This document shows positions 44,384-53,974 of a DNA stretch of 64,000 nt, piece by piece; within the stretch, counting starts at the first letter, position 1, and every line of letters begins with the position of its first letter. The position numbers and the translations under genes are program-made. This stretch comes from Bacillaceae bacterium. GTDB taxonomy: Bacteria; Bacillota; Bacilli; JACDOE01. Below the pieces are notes generated by a model. That model ran no database searches. It worked only from the letters and a program-made list of their open reading frames with translations, and had not been told where the DNA came from. The stretch lies in contig JACDOE010000007.1 in the NCBI GenBank assembly GCA_017656255.1, positions 62,001 to 126,000 of the forward strand. Reading direction: 5' to 3'.

Positions 44384-45715
44384 TTGGAACACTCATACAG
44401 TTCAGATATCGTCTTCTACGCGTACCTGGCACTTTTTATTTTCGGTATGACGTATCTGTTAATTATTCTGGAAACCAAAAACAGGACGGTGATGGCTCTG
44501 GCGGGGGCGGTTGTCATGTTGATAACCGGTATTGTGGAGCTGGAACGAGCCTTTCGGATCCATATTGAGTGGGGGACGATTACCCTTTTAATCAGTATGA
44601 TGATCATGGTTTCCATTGCTAACTGGAGCGGTGTCTTTCATTATTTATCTATCAAAGCGGCCAAACAGGCAAAAGGAGAACCGGCCGCTCTGTTTATCCG
44701 GCTGATGATTTTTACGGCAGTCGGATCTGCTCTACTGGATAATGTGACAACGGTTCTTTTAATCGTACCGATTACACTGACCATCACCCGCCTGTTGAAT
44801 TTGAATCCCTTTCCGTTTCTTCTGTCTGAAATTTTTGCCAGCAATATCGGGGGGATGGCCACGTTGATCGGGGACCCGCCCAATATCATGATCGGCGGAG
44901 CCAATCCTCACCTGACCTTCAATGATTTTCTGATTCACCTGTCTCCGGCAGCTCTGATGATTTTTGTGTTTGCCATTATTTATTTATACGTTTTGTTCGG
45001 CCATACGTTTGTGGTGAATAAGAAAACTAAAAGTCAGCTCATGCAAATTAATGAAAAGGACTATATCAAGGATGCTGTTCTGATGAGAAAATCACTGATC
45101 GTGATGGCGCTGACTTTGTTGGGTTTTATAGTCCACGACAAACTGGGTCTCGAAGCCCCGGTAATAGCGGCTGCCGGGGCTGTTTTACTCATGTTGTGGG
45201 CTGTTGATGACAAGGGGATAGAAGATGCACTGGTATCGGTGGAATGGGGCACAATTTTTTTCTTCGGCGGTCTGTTTGTTCTGGTAGGAGGACTGGTCGA
45301 TACCGGAGTTATCAAAGAGCTTGCGCTGTTCACCCTGGATGTGACTGAACATGATATACCCATGTCTGCACTCATGATTCTGTGGGTTTCCGGCCTTGCT
45401 TCCGGCATTGTTGACAACATTCCCTTTGTCGCGACGATGATACCTTTGATTCAGGATATGGGGGACGGTCTGGGGCTGGGTGAGACTTCCCTGGAAATGT
45501 CGGTTCTCTGGTGGGCACTTTCCCTGGGGGCCTGTCTGGGGGGGAATGCCACTCTCATCGGTTCTTCCGCGAACGTGATCGTAGCGGGCATGGCCATGCG
45601 AGAGAGCAACGCTTTTTCCTTTGTTGAATTTGTGAAAGTCGGTTTTCCGCTGACGGTGATATCCCTGGTGATCGCTACATTTTATCTGTATATTCGGTAC
45701 TTTTCCTATTTGTAA
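44384..45715 (+). CDS. ArsB/NhaD-type ion transporter
   Basis: 443 residues from TTG 44384, 7 nt after AGGGGGA; frames from 44288 or ATG 44312 add a non-conserved lead with poor sites. About 11-12 helices. The two inverted half-repeats carry NVTTVLLIVPITLTITRLLNL...NIGGMATLIGDPPNIMIG (near 120-165) and GIVDNIPFVATMIPLIQDM...LGGNATLIGSSANVIVAG (near 345-405), the hallmark of the ion-transporter superfamily (ArsB, NhaD, P-protein, CitM). Substrate could be Na+/H+, arsenite or a carboxylate; no ars genes are nearby. Confidence 0.85.
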   Translation: MEHSYSSDIVFYAYLALFIFGMTYLLIILETKNRTVMALAGAVVMLITGIVELERAFRIHIEWGTITLLISMMIMVSIANWSGVFHYLSIKAAKQAKGEPAALFIRLMIFTAVGSALLDNVTTVLLIVPITLTITRLLNLNPFPFLLSEIFASNIGGMATLIGDPPNIMIGGANPHLTFNDFLIHLSPAALMIFVFAIIYLYVLFGHTFVVNKKTKSQLMQINEKDYIKDAVLMRKSLIVMALTLLGFIVHDKLGLEAPVIAAAGAVLLMLWAVDDKGIEDALVSVEWGTIFFFGGLFVLVGGLVDTGVIKELALFTLDVTEHDIPMSALMILWVSGLASGIVDNIPFVATMIPLIQDMGDGLGLGETSLEMSVLWWALSLGACLGGNATLIGSSANVIVAGMAMRESNAFSFVEFVKVGFPLTVISLVIATFYLYIRYFSYL

Positions 45716-45740
45716 TAAGGAATTGAGGCGCCACCAAGAC

Positions 45741-45762
45741 ACCTGGTGAAAACCAGGTTTTT
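45741..45762 (+). terminator. Terminator after the ArsB/NhaD-type gene
   Basis: ACCTGGT-GAAA-ACCAGGT followed by TTTT. Confidence 0.85.
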
Positions 45763-45906
45763 ATTATGGCATACTAAGATGTAGATTTATTCAGCAGATG
45801 CCTGGCACAGCTATTGAATGTCACACATATATTAAACAGATTGGTAATTGGTTTTGCAGACATCTTCTGGAGCAGACTGGAAAGGCCAATTTTTTTAAAA
45901 ATCAAT

Positions 45907-45935
45907 TTTAATTTTTGTGGCGGTCATGTTATACT
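45907..45935 (+). promoter_or_regulatory. Probable promoter of mgtE
   Basis: Extended -10 TGT-TATACT at 45927-45935 with a weak TTTAAT at 17 bp. The rest of the 45763-45970 gap is A+T-rich; no magnesium M-box was recognised. Confidence 0.5.
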
Positions 45936-45970
45936 TCTTCTGTGCTAGTCGGAATAAGGTGGTGAAAGCG

Positions 45971-47329
45971 ATGATCGATCAATTGAATGAGAAAGAAATC
46001 ATGCTGCTGGTGATCAAATATCTGAAAGAAATGAAGAAGAAAGAATTTGCTGAGATTATGGATGAACTGCATCCCTATGATATGGCAAAACTGTATGACA
46101 GTCTGCCTGAAAAACATCAGCACAAGTTTCTTTCCTTTTTGACAGCCCGTCAAATCGCCACCTTGCTGCAGGAACTGGAGCAGGAAGATCAGCATGCCAT
46201 TCTGCAAAAACTGGGTCTGGAAAAATCATCGCAGGTCATGGATATTATGGAAAATGACGACCTGGCGGATATGCTGAACGGACTATCCGGAGAAAAAATC
46301 GAACAACTTCTCGCTTCCATGAAAAAAGAGGAATCCCAGACCGTCCAGAATTTGTTGAGTTATCCTCCTGATACGGCGGGGGGAATCATGACCAACCGGT
46401 ACGTCTGGATCCGCAATTACTACACCGTTCAGGAAGCGATCGATAAACTGAGATCTTTCGCCGAAATGGCGGAAAATATTTATTATCTCTATGTGCTGGA
46501 CGAGGATAAGAAACTGGTGGGCGTCGTTTCCTACCGGGATCTGCTTTTGGCCGATACCAACGACAAAATCGACGACATTATGTTCAGTCGTGTGATATCT
46601 GTTAACGTAGACATGGACCAGGAAGAAGTGGCCCAGATCATTGAACGCTATGACTTTATCGCGGTTCCGGTTGTCGATCATGATAATCATCTGGTCGGGA
46701 TCGTCACCGTTGACGATATTATTGATGTCATGATCGCGGAAGCTAATGAAGACATCGAGAAATTGTCAGCATCGGGGAAAGCGATTGATTTTGATACATC
46801 CGCCATGACAGCAACCGTACGTCGTTTGCCCTGGCTGGTTTTACTTCTGTTTATCGGCATTCTGTCCGCCAAAATTATGAGTTATTTTGAAGCGACTTTA
46901 AACCAGGTTGTGATGTTGGCCTATTTTTTACCCATGATCGCGGGAATGACCGGAAATACCGGAACCCAGTCACTGGCCGTTGTTGTCAGGGGGCTGGTAT
47001 CAAGAGAGATTGATCGGAATACGATTGTTCGTCTGATCTGGAGAGAACTGGGCGTCGGCATGATGATCGGATTGGTGTGCGGAATACTGATCTTTGTTAT
47101 TGCCTATGTCTGGGAGGGCAGTTTAATTTTTGCCATGGTGGTGGGATTGTCCCTCTTGTTGACACTTATTATCGGGACGCTGGCGGGAACTGTCATCCCG
47201 CTGATGTTATACTGGTTAAAAGTGGACCCTGCCGTGGCTTCGGGTCCCCTCATTACCACATTGAATGATATTTTTTCCATCTCGGTCTACTTCGGAACTG
47301 CTTCAGCCTTTATTTCGCATCTGATGTAA
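45971..47329 (+). CDS. mgtE: Magnesium transporter MgtE
   Basis: 452 residues from ATG 45971, after AAGGTGGTG; upstream codons in the frame are not MgtE-like. N-terminal superhelical Mg2+-sensing domain (HPYDMAKLYDSLPEKHQHKFLSFL), two CBS domains (DTAGGIMTNRYVWI...; FSRVISVNVDMDQEEVAQIIERYDFIAVPVVD), a plug helix, then five membrane helices with the pore motif MTGNTGTQSLAVVVRGL near 330. Mg2+ bound between domains closes the channel. Confidence 0.93.
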   Translation: MIDQLNEKEIMLLVIKYLKEMKKKEFAEIMDELHPYDMAKLYDSLPEKHQHKFLSFLTARQIATLLQELEQEDQHAILQKLGLEKSSQVMDIMENDDLADMLNGLSGEKIEQLLASMKKEESQTVQNLLSYPPDTAGGIMTNRYVWIRNYYTVQEAIDKLRSFAEMAENIYYLYVLDEDKKLVGVVSYRDLLLADTNDKIDDIMFSRVISVNVDMDQEEVAQIIERYDFIAVPVVDHDNHLVGIVTVDDIIDVMIAEANEDIEKLSASGKAIDFDTSAMTATVRRLPWLVLLLFIGILSAKIMSYFEATLNQVVMLAYFLPMIAGMTGNTGTQSLAVVVRGLVSREIDRNTIVRLIWRELGVGMMIGLVCGILIFVIAYVWEGSLIFAMVVGLSLLLTLIIGTLAGTVIPLMLYWLKVDPAVASGPLITTLNDIFSISVYFGTASAFISHLM

Positions 47330-47432
47330 ACAGAAGGAAATAAAATGGGTGCAAGTGGCAGTTTATCCGTGCATAGAAAGGAATCCCGCTTCAGACAATA
47401 AAGCTGAATCTTATCAGGCGGGAGGATGCTTC

Positions 47433-48137
47433 ATGGAATATTCCACCATGATCTTTCGCACCTTTTTTCTTTACTTCTTCATTCTTGTCGTGGTCCGTTT
47501 AATGGGAAAAAGGGAAATTGCCAAGCTTTCCGTCATTGATCTGGTGGTTTCCATCATGATTGCGGAAATCGCCGTTCTTGCAATAGAAGACCCGTCAAAA
47601 CCGCTATTGTTTGAATTGATTCCGATTGTGTTGCTCATGGTCATTCAGGTGGTTATGGCCTGGCTGTCTTTAAAAAGTGTCAAAATACGCCAGTTGCTGG
47701 ATGGGACGCCGACCGTCCTGATTGCCAATGGTAAGATTAACGACAAAGAAATGGCCAAACTGCGCTATAACTTTGATGACTTACTGACGCAACTCCGTGA
47801 AAAAGATATCAAAAATGTGGCGGATGTGGAGTTTGCCATTCTTGAAACGTCAGGAAAACTGTCCGTTTTTCCGAAAGAAAAGAAAACACCGGTCACTCGG
47901 GAGGATCTGAATATCGAATCCGGCTCCGAATCCAGTTCCAGCGCTATCAATGTTAAATACCCAATGCCGGTGATTATGGATGGTAAGGTGATGGACAACC
48001 ATCTCGAGCAGATCGGAAAAACCCGTTTCTGGCTAAAAAATCAGGTGCAGCGATATCATGTGAAGGATTTTAAAGACATATCATTTGCCAGTGTGGATGA
48101 ACAGGGAAATGTCTATGTGGATCTGAAAGATGACTGA
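47433..48137 (+). CDS. DUF421 (YetF/YrbG) membrane protein
   Basis: 234 residues from ATG 47433 after GGGAGG; an in-frame lead from 47349 is not part of the family. Three N-terminal helices with RLMGKREIAKLSVIDLVVSIMIAEIAVLAIED, then the cytoplasmic DUF421 domain (LLDGTPTVLIANGKINDKEMAKLRYNFDDLLTQLREK) and a C-terminal extension. YetF-type proteins are spore or vegetative membrane proteins of unresolved role. In B. subtilis yrbG also sits next to spoVB. Confidence 0.88.
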   Translation: MEYSTMIFRTFFLYFFILVVVRLMGKREIAKLSVIDLVVSIMIAEIAVLAIEDPSKPLLFELIPIVLLMVIQVVMAWLSLKSVKIRQLLDGTPTVLIANGKINDKEMAKLRYNFDDLLTQLREKDIKNVADVEFAILETSGKLSVFPKEKKTPVTREDLNIESGSESSSSAINVKYPMPVIMDGKVMDNHLEQIGKTRFWLKNQVQRYHVKDFKDISFASVDEQGNVYVDLKDD

Positions 48138-48152
48138 GTCAGCCGGAAATTT

Positions 48153-48171
48153 CGGGATCACATCCCGTTTA
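48153..48171. terminator. Small hairpin between convergent genes
   Basis: CGGGAT-CAC-ATCCCG followed by TTT on the plus strand; a weak bidirectional terminator candidate between the DUF421 gene and spoVB. Confidence 0.4.
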
Positions 48172-49749
48172 CCTCTTCGGAAATAAAGGGGCGATGTACG
48201 GGCCGATCCACGGAATCCGGCTGATATCCTGTTGACCGATTACCCGAAGTGAAAGAAGCATGATGAAATAAAGCGAAACGGAAGCCATCAGTCCCACCAG
48301 TAATGCAATGGCGTAAAAGTCGTAGGTGTTTAATACATAGTTATAGGTCAACACCCCCAGATACCCCATCAACACCACAATGATGCCGACCTTCACGAAA
48401 TCTCCTCCCTGTATCGAAAAGCCTACCAGCTTGATAATACTGAAAAAATGAAGCAGGGTCACCAGCACTACCCCAATATTAATGGCCATGGCCACGCCGT
48501 TGATCCCCAGTTCCGGTCTTGAAGCGAGCACAAAGATCATAATCGTTTTGACAATGGCTCCGATCACCGAATTGCGCATGGCTGCCTGAGCGTGATCCAA
48601 CCCCTGAAGGATGGCAGCAAGCGGCCCCTGAAAGTAAAGAAAGAAAAACAGGGGGGCCATCACTTTCATTGTACTCCCTACATCTGGATTTCCATAAACA
48701 GCCAGGCAAATCGGTTCAGCAAATACAAACATCAACACAGAAAAAGGAGCGCCGACCACGAGCGAAATACGCAGTGACTGGTAAATGCGTCTCTGAACCA
48801 TCCGGTAATTTTTTTTGGCTGCCCCTTCGGAGATAGCAGGAACAAGGGAAACAGACAGCGAATAGGTAAAGAATGTGGGGAACGTCAATAGTGGTATCGC
48901 CATGCCAGCCAGCTCCCCGTACTGGGAGGTGGCCACTACCGTACTAATTCCGGCAATGGCCAGGCTGCGGGCAACCACAATCGGTTCCAGGGCAAACGTG
49001 ATCGAACCGATCAGTCGGCTTGCTGTCACCGGGACCGCAATTCGAAACAAATCCCGTAAAGTTTCAGATCCCTTCATAATCGTACGGACGGTTTTAGACC
49101 GTTTAAATATTTTTTTGACCCTGACTTTTCGAAATTTATAGAGCAGGACACACATCCCGGTAAATTCACCGATCACAATCCCGATCATGGCACCTGCGGC
49201 GGCAAATTCGATGCCGTAGGGCAACAACAACTGTGTAAAGGTGAAAACCGTAAAGATTCGCACGGTCTGTTCCATGATCTGCGAGGTTGCGGTGGGAATC
49301 ATATTCTGAAGCCCCTGGAAATAGCCGCGCAGGATGGACGATATCGCGACGATCGGGACGATAGGGGCGATGCTGATCAGGGAATAAAAAGCCCGCTCAT
49401 CCGTCAGCAGGTACTCCGAAATTAATGGAGCCCCCAGAATCATAGCGGATGTGAAAATAATACTGAGTACCGTCACAATGCCCAGGGATATACGCAGAAT
49501 GTTACGGATTTTTCGCCTGTTATGCTGGGCTTCCGCTTCGGCTACCAGTTTGGAAATGGCAATGGGCAAACCGAAGGTAGACAATGTTATAATTAAATAA
49601 AGGGTGGGTACGGCCATTTGATAAAGGCCCATCCCTTCGGAACCGATAATACGGGAGAGGACGATCCGATTGAAAAATCCGAGCAATTTTGTGACAAGCC
49701 CGGCTGCTACCAGAATGATGGTTCCCTGAAGAAATGTTTGTCTGGTCAC
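48169..49749 (-). CDS. spoVB: Stage V sporulation protein B (MOP-family flippase)
   Basis: 526 residues, about 14 helices, of the MurJ/MATE/polysaccharide-exporter superfamily. SpoVB is needed for spore cortex synthesis and is thought to flip lipid-linked precursors. The start MTRQTFLQGTIILVAAGLVTKLLGFFNRIVLSRIIGSEGMGLYQMA, ILRGYFQGLQNMIPTATSQIMEQTVRI near 140 and LQGLDHAQAAMRNSVIGA near 385 are family landmarks. GTG start after AGAAGGATC. Position in the yrbG-spoVB-comN-secDF order agrees with B. subtilis. Confidence 0.92.
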   Translation of the reverse strand: MTRQTFLQGTIILVAAGLVTKLLGFFNRIVLSRIIGSEGMGLYQMAVPTLYLIITLSTFGLPIAISKLVAEAEAQHNRRKIRNILRISLGIVTVLSIIFTSAMILGAPLISEYLLTDERAFYSLISIAPIVPIVAISSILRGYFQGLQNMIPTATSQIMEQTVRIFTVFTFTQLLLPYGIEFAAAGAMIGIVIGEFTGMCVLLYKFRKVRVKKIFKRSKTVRTIMKGSETLRDLFRIAVPVTASRLIGSITFALEPIVVARSLAIAGISTVVATSQYGELAGMAIPLLTFPTFFTYSLSVSLVPAISEGAAKKNYRMVQRRIYQSLRISLVVGAPFSVLMFVFAEPICLAVYGNPDVGSTMKVMAPLFFFLYFQGPLAAILQGLDHAQAAMRNSVIGAIVKTIMIFVLASRPELGINGVAMAINIGVVLVTLLHFFSIIKLVGFSIQGGDFVKVGIIVVLMGYLGVLTYNYVLNTYDFYAIALLVGLMASVSLYFIMLLSLRVIGQQDISRIPWIGPYIAPLFPKR

Positions 49750-49846
49750 AGGCAGATCCTTCTTTCGTCTTTTTTAATACAAGCATATGCATGTACATAG
49801 AGCTGGCATGACATTCTGACAGAAAAAACATCAAGGAGGCCGACAA

Positions 49847-50332
49847 GTGGAGAGGATTCTGGCATTTCTGGATTTTGTACCGGATGAATGGGTGGTGATC
49901 ATCATCAGCTGTCTTCCGTTTATTGAACTACGGGGAGCCCTGCCGGTAGCGATGTCCGTCTACCAGATGGGCTTTTGGGAGGCCTGGACCTTAAGTGTCA
50001 TCGGAAATATCATTCCGGTTCTTCCCCTGTTGATTCTGTTCCGCCCGTTAAGCCGGTGGATGATGAGATTTCGCTGGTATCGCATTTTTTATGACTGGCT
50101 GTATCATCGGACGATGAAAAAAAGTGAGAATGTGGAGAAATACGGGGCACTGGGGCTTGTTCTTTTTACAGCGGTTCCGTTGCCGACCACGGGAGCGTGG
50201 ACGGCGTGTGTGGCAGCCAGTCTTTTCGATATTAAAATCAAGTACTCATTACCGGCGATCAGTGCAGGCGTTGTCATTGCCGGATTTATCATCGGCCTGT
50301 TGAGCCAATCTGTCATTGCTTCGGTGGGTTAA
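49847..50332 (+). CDS. Small multidrug-export-family (COG2426) membrane protein
   Basis: 161 residues with four or five helices. Family landmarks: IIISCLPFIELRGALPVAMSVYQM near 18, GNIIPVLPLLILFRP near 52, EKYGALGLVLFTAVPLPTTGAWTACVAASLFDI near 97. GTG start after AAGGAGG. The name is historical; transport of drugs is not established for most members. Confidence 0.85.
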   Translation: MERILAFLDFVPDEWVVIIISCLPFIELRGALPVAMSVYQMGFWEAWTLSVIGNIIPVLPLLILFRPLSRWMMRFRWYRIFYDWLYHRTMKKSENVEKYGALGLVLFTAVPLPTTGAWTACVAASLFDIKIKYSLPAISAGVVIAGFIIGLLSQSVIASVG

Positions 50333-50350
50333 GAGGAGGGGACTGTCTGT

Positions 50351-50602
50351 ATGGAAGAGAAGAAAAAAGATCTGGAAGAGTTGAATCGCCATATTGAATA
50401 TCTTTGCAAGAGTAAGGCGGAAGAATTCGCCATACTGGGTTATGACAACATCACGGGAAAAGATATCTGGGAGTGTGTTTCTGCTTCCTATCAGGATGAA
50501 CTTCCACCGCTTCACCAGCTGGTTAATGACATCCTGTCCCTGAAGGTCAACACGTATATGAACTGGATGACCATGAAAGTCTACAGGAATGAAGAGATTT
50601 AA
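50351..50602 (+). CDS. comN: ComN-like post-transcriptional regulator
   Basis: 83 residues, cytoplasmic, matching the YrzD/ComN family: IEYLCKSKAEEFAILGYDNITGKDIWECVSASYQDELPPLHQLVNDILSLKVNTYMNWMT. In B. subtilis ComN controls comE mRNA and its localisation with DivIVA. AGAGGAGG precedes the ATG. Location just before secD is as in B. subtilis. Confidence 0.85.
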   Translation: MEEKKKDLEELNRHIEYLCKSKAEEFAILGYDNITGKDIWECVSASYQDELPPLHQLVNDILSLKVNTYMNWMTMKVYRNEEI

Positions 50603-50742
50603 TGTCACGGGATCGGCGGTTAAACCCCCGGAACGGATTTTGACAAGCTGTTTCGGCAGTGCGTATAATAAAGAGTATTGGCTTTATGGCTATACCATCA
50701 TTTTGTACCTTTTACACAGAAAAGGAAGGAGCAATAGATTTT

Positions 50743-51978
50743 ATGGTTTTGTGGAGTCGAATCGTTACATGGCTGGTTATTGTGGTTTCCTTGTTCGGGC
50801 TGGTTGGAGCCACAACTGGCGATGTACTGGATGAAGTCACGCTTGGACTGGATCTGCAGGGAGGTTTTGAGATCCTCTACGAAGTGGCACCGCTGGAAGA
50901 GGATCAGCAATTGAACGAACAATCGCTGAAGGATGCGGTGGCCGCCATTGTGAAACGGGTGGATATCCTCGGGGTTCGGGAGCCCGAGATTACCATTGAA
51001 GGGGAGAATCGGATCCGCGTTAAACTGGCCGGTGTCCATAATCCGGAAGAAGCAAGAGAAATTATTGGAGAACCGGCGAAACTGACTTTCCGAGACATGG
51101 ATGGTAATGTCCTGCTTACCGGAAGCGCCCTGGCAGAAAACGGGGCGGGTGTAGGATTCGATCAGCTGAATCGGCCCGTTGTTACACTGGAATTCAAGAA
51201 TGCCAGTGAATTTTATGAAATCACAAAAAAATACGTGGGCCAGCCAATCGCCATTTATCTGGATGAAACGATGCTGACCAATCCGGTTGTCAATGAACCG
51301 ATACCGGACGGAAATGCCCAGATTGACGGACAACGAAGTGTGGAGGAAGCCAAGCAGCTGGCTGATCTGTTGAACGCCGGTGCCCTGCCGGTTGATATGA
51401 CGGAGATCTCATCCTTTTCCGTCGGGGCCAAACTGGGCCAGATGGCACTGGATAACTCGATCAAGGCCGGTATTGTCGGAATCGCCCTGGTCTTTCTATT
51501 TATGATTATTTTTTACCGCGTTCCGGGTGTCGTTGCTGCCATCACCCTGGTAGGATACATGTATCTCGTCCTTCGGGTGCTGACCTGGATGGATGCTACC
51601 CTGACACTTCCGGGGATCGCCGCATTTATTCTCGGGGTCGGAATGGCAGTCGATGCCAATATTATTACGTATGAAAGAATCAAAGAGGAGATGAGGTCGG
51701 GAAAAACCCTGTTGTCTTCTTTTAGAGCGGGTTCCCGCCGTTCCCTGGCTACGATTCTGGATGCCAACATCACCACGATCATAGCCGCTATCGTCCTGTT
51801 TTACTTCGGAAACAGCTCGATTCAGGGATTTGCCGTCATGCTGATTTTAAGTATCGTGGTCAGCCTGATTACGGCTGTTTTTGGCGCAAGGTTGCTTCTC
51901 TACTTGATTGTCACCTCCAAATCGGTGACCCGTCCCTGGTTTTACGGTGTGAAGGAGAGTGAAATCGGTGAACTTTAA
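50743..51978 (+). CDS. secD: Protein translocase subunit SecD
   Basis: 411 residues from ATG 50743, after AAAGGAAGGA (spacer 12); the frame from 50659 adds a non-SecD lead. One N-terminal helix, LGLDLQGGFEILYEV near 36, the P1 external domain and five C-terminal helices (AFILGVGMAVDANIITYERIKEEMRSG near 298, with the proton-relay Asp). It uses the proton gradient to pull exported proteins outward. Here it is separate from SecF, unlike the fused SecDF of B. subtilis. Confidence 0.93.
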   Translation: MVLWSRIVTWLVIVVSLFGLVGATTGDVLDEVTLGLDLQGGFEILYEVAPLEEDQQLNEQSLKDAVAAIVKRVDILGVREPEITIEGENRIRVKLAGVHNPEEAREIIGEPAKLTFRDMDGNVLLTGSALAENGAGVGFDQLNRPVVTLEFKNASEFYEITKKYVGQPIAIYLDETMLTNPVVNEPIPDGNAQIDGQRSVEEAKQLADLLNAGALPVDMTEISSFSVGAKLGQMALDNSIKAGIVGIALVFLFMIIFYRVPGVVAAITLVGYMYLVLRVLTWMDATLTLPGIAAFILGVGMAVDANIITYERIKEEMRSGKTLLSSFRAGSRRSLATILDANITTIIAAIVLFYFGNSSIQGFAVMLILSIVVSLITAVFGARLLLYLIVTSKSVTRPWFYGVKESEIGEL

Positions 51979-52879
51979 AAACTATAATTTCGTCAAACAT
52001 CGCAAAATCTACTTTATCATTTCAGCTGTTATGGTCGTGATCGGAGCCCTGTCACTCTCCATAATGGGACTTAATCTGGGAGTGGATTTTGAAAGCGGAA
52101 CCCGCCTGGATGTGTATCTTGGACAGGCTTTCTCCGAAGCAGATATTGCCCGGGAAATGGAACAAATGGGGTTAAGTGCAACGGTGAATACAGCAGGTGA
52201 TCAGGACGACCGGGCTGTGATTCGTTTTTCGGAAACGCTGAGCAAGGAGAAAGTGGCCGAAATCAATTCCGCGTTACAGGAGAAATACGGAGACCAGATC
52301 GATATGCAGGAAAGTAAAGTGAGTCCGACGGTAAGCCGGGAACTGGCTAAAAAAGCTTTTTATGCGGTTCTGCTGGCTTCTGTGGCGATCATCCTGTATG
52401 TGACGATTCGTTTTGAATTTCGTTTTGCCATATCGGCCATTGTGGCCTTAATGCATGATGCCTTTTTTGTCATCACCATGTTTGCGCTGTTGCGGGTGGA
52501 AGTGGACCTGCCTTTCATTGCCGCGGTTCTCACCATTGTGGGGTATTCCATTAATGATACCATTGTCATCTTCGACCGGATCCGGGAAAACCTGCGAAAA
52601 GCAAAAGTCAAGCGCAAAGAGGATCTGGAAGACGTGGTGAACACCAGTATTCAGGAAACCCTGACACGGTCCATTAATACCGTGATCACGGTTCTGTTTA
52701 CGGCTGTCGCCCTTTATGTTCTGGGTGGAGAAGGCATCAAAAATTTCTCCCTGGCTCTGGTGCTGGGGCTTATTGCAGGCGCCTATTCATCTATTTTCCT
52801 GGCAAGTCAGATCTGGCTGGTCTGGAAGGGCCGGGCTGTTGAACGTGAACGGTTTGCCGCAGCCAGAAATGAAGCATAA
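51968..52879 (+). CDS. secF: Protein translocase subunit SecF
   Basis: 303 residues from GTG 51968, 10 nt after AAGGAG; GTG 51959 is only 1 nt from that site. It overlaps secD by 11 nt. Motifs: GLNLGVDFESGTRLDVYL near 33, RFEFRFAISAIVALMHDAFFVITMFALL near 144, IVGYSINDTIVIFDRIRENL near 191. Forms the SecD-SecF-YajC complex. Confidence 0.94.
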   Translation: MNFKNYNFVKHRKIYFIISAVMVVIGALSLSIMGLNLGVDFESGTRLDVYLGQAFSEADIAREMEQMGLSATVNTAGDQDDRAVIRFSETLSKEKVAEINSALQEKYGDQIDMQESKVSPTVSRELAKKAFYAVLLASVAIILYVTIRFEFRFAISAIVALMHDAFFVITMFALLRVEVDLPFIAAVLTIVGYSINDTIVIFDRIRENLRKAKVKRKEDLEDVVNTSIQETLTRSINTVITVLFTAVALYVLGGEGIKNFSLALVLGLIAGAYSSIFLASQIWLVWKGRAVERERFAAARNEA

Positions 52880-52905
52880 TATAATGGAGCAGAGAATGAT
52901 GACAT

Positions 52906-52936
52906 AAGCCGCCGGAAACTGATCCTGCGGCTTTCC
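52906..52936 (+). terminator. Hairpin after secF
   Basis: AAGCCGC/GCGGCTT stem with a 14-nt loop, then TTCC; a weak terminator. Confidence 0.45.
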
Positions 52937-52957
52937 ATTTCAGGAGTGAATACCATC

Positions 52958-53902
52958 ATGTATCAGCCGGAAAAGAGATCACAAATAGCTGAACGGGCTG
53001 CCTGGATCGGCATTATCGCCAATTTGTTGCTGGCCGTGTTAAAAGGGATTGTCGGTTTTGTGGCAAACAGCCGGGCTTTACTGGCCGATGCCGTCAATTC
53101 GGCCTCGGATGTCATGGGATCGATAGCTGTCCTGATTGGACTCAGAATTGCCAGACAGCCGCCGGATGAGGACCATCCATACGGTCACGGGAAAGCGGAG
53201 TCCATCGCGGCGATCATTGTCTCTGTCCTTCTGTTTGTGGTGGGACTGGAAATCGGTTACTCTTCCTTTATGGCCATATTTGAGCCGGCGGTGGTACCCG
53301 GTATCTGGGCGGTCTATGTGTTGATTTTTACGATTGTTTTAAAGGAGATTCTGTTTCATTACCAGAACCGACTGGGTAAAAAATTAAACAGCCAGGCGTT
53401 GATAGCCAATTCCTGGGACCACCGGGCTGATGTTCTGGCATCGTCTGCTGCGCTTGTCGGTGTGGGAGGTTCATTACTGGGCGCCAGATGGGAAATACCA
53501 TATCTGATCTATCTGGATCCCGTCGCGGGTGTTGCGGTTTCTCTGTTTGTCCTGCGTACCGCCTACAAAATGATCGATGAAGCGATACATAATACGCTCG
53601 ACCATGTCTTACATGAGGAAGAAGCGAGTCAACTGGTGGAAGAAGTGGAAAAGGTGGACGGTGTACTGCGTGTGGACGGGTTACGGGCGCGTGAACATGG
53701 CCATTACGTGATTGTCGATGTCAAGATCAGTGTCGATCCCCGGATTACCGTGGAGCGCGGCCACGCTATCGGGAAAAATGTCAAGCACTGCCTGATGGAT
53801 AAGTTTGCACATGTTAATGATGTGCTGGTACATATCAATCCGTATGGACCTGAATTTCCGTATCCGCAGAAACCGAAGGGGAATTCGGACCTGATTCATT
53901 AA
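52958..53902 (+). CDS. Cation diffusion facilitator (divalent metal exporter)
   Basis: 314 residues with six membrane helices. Metal-site motifs: LLADAVNSASDVMGS near 40 and NSWDHRADVLASSAALVG near 150, both carrying the expected Asp/His residues, with the DHPYGHGKAE loop near 72. The C-terminal cytoplasmic ferredoxin-like domain (VDGVLRVDGLRAREHGHYVIVDVKISVDP) is complete. ATG after CAGGAGTG. Likely exports Zn2+, Fe2+, Mn2+ or Co2+ by proton exchange. Confidence 0.9.
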   Translation: MYQPEKRSQIAERAAWIGIIANLLLAVLKGIVGFVANSRALLADAVNSASDVMGSIAVLIGLRIARQPPDEDHPYGHGKAESIAAIIVSVLLFVVGLEIGYSSFMAIFEPAVVPGIWAVYVLIFTIVLKEILFHYQNRLGKKLNSQALIANSWDHRADVLASSAALVGVGGSLLGARWEIPYLIYLDPVAGVAVSLFVLRTAYKMIDEAIHNTLDHVLHEEEASQLVEEVEKVDGVLRVDGLRAREHGHYVIVDVKISVDPRITVERGHAIGKNVKHCLMDKFAHVNDVLVHINPYGPEFPYPQKPKGNSDLIH

Positions 53903-53974
53903 AAGTTGTTCGATGAATGGTCCCGTGTTTTTAGGAACATTCATTACAAATACTGACGATAGGGGTTGAATGAT

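Noticed and set aside
45763-45970. Possible magnesium (M-box) riboswitch before mgtE
   Set aside because: None of the conserved M-box blocks or a terminator/antiterminator pair could be recognised; only a terminator of the previous gene and a promoter were seen.
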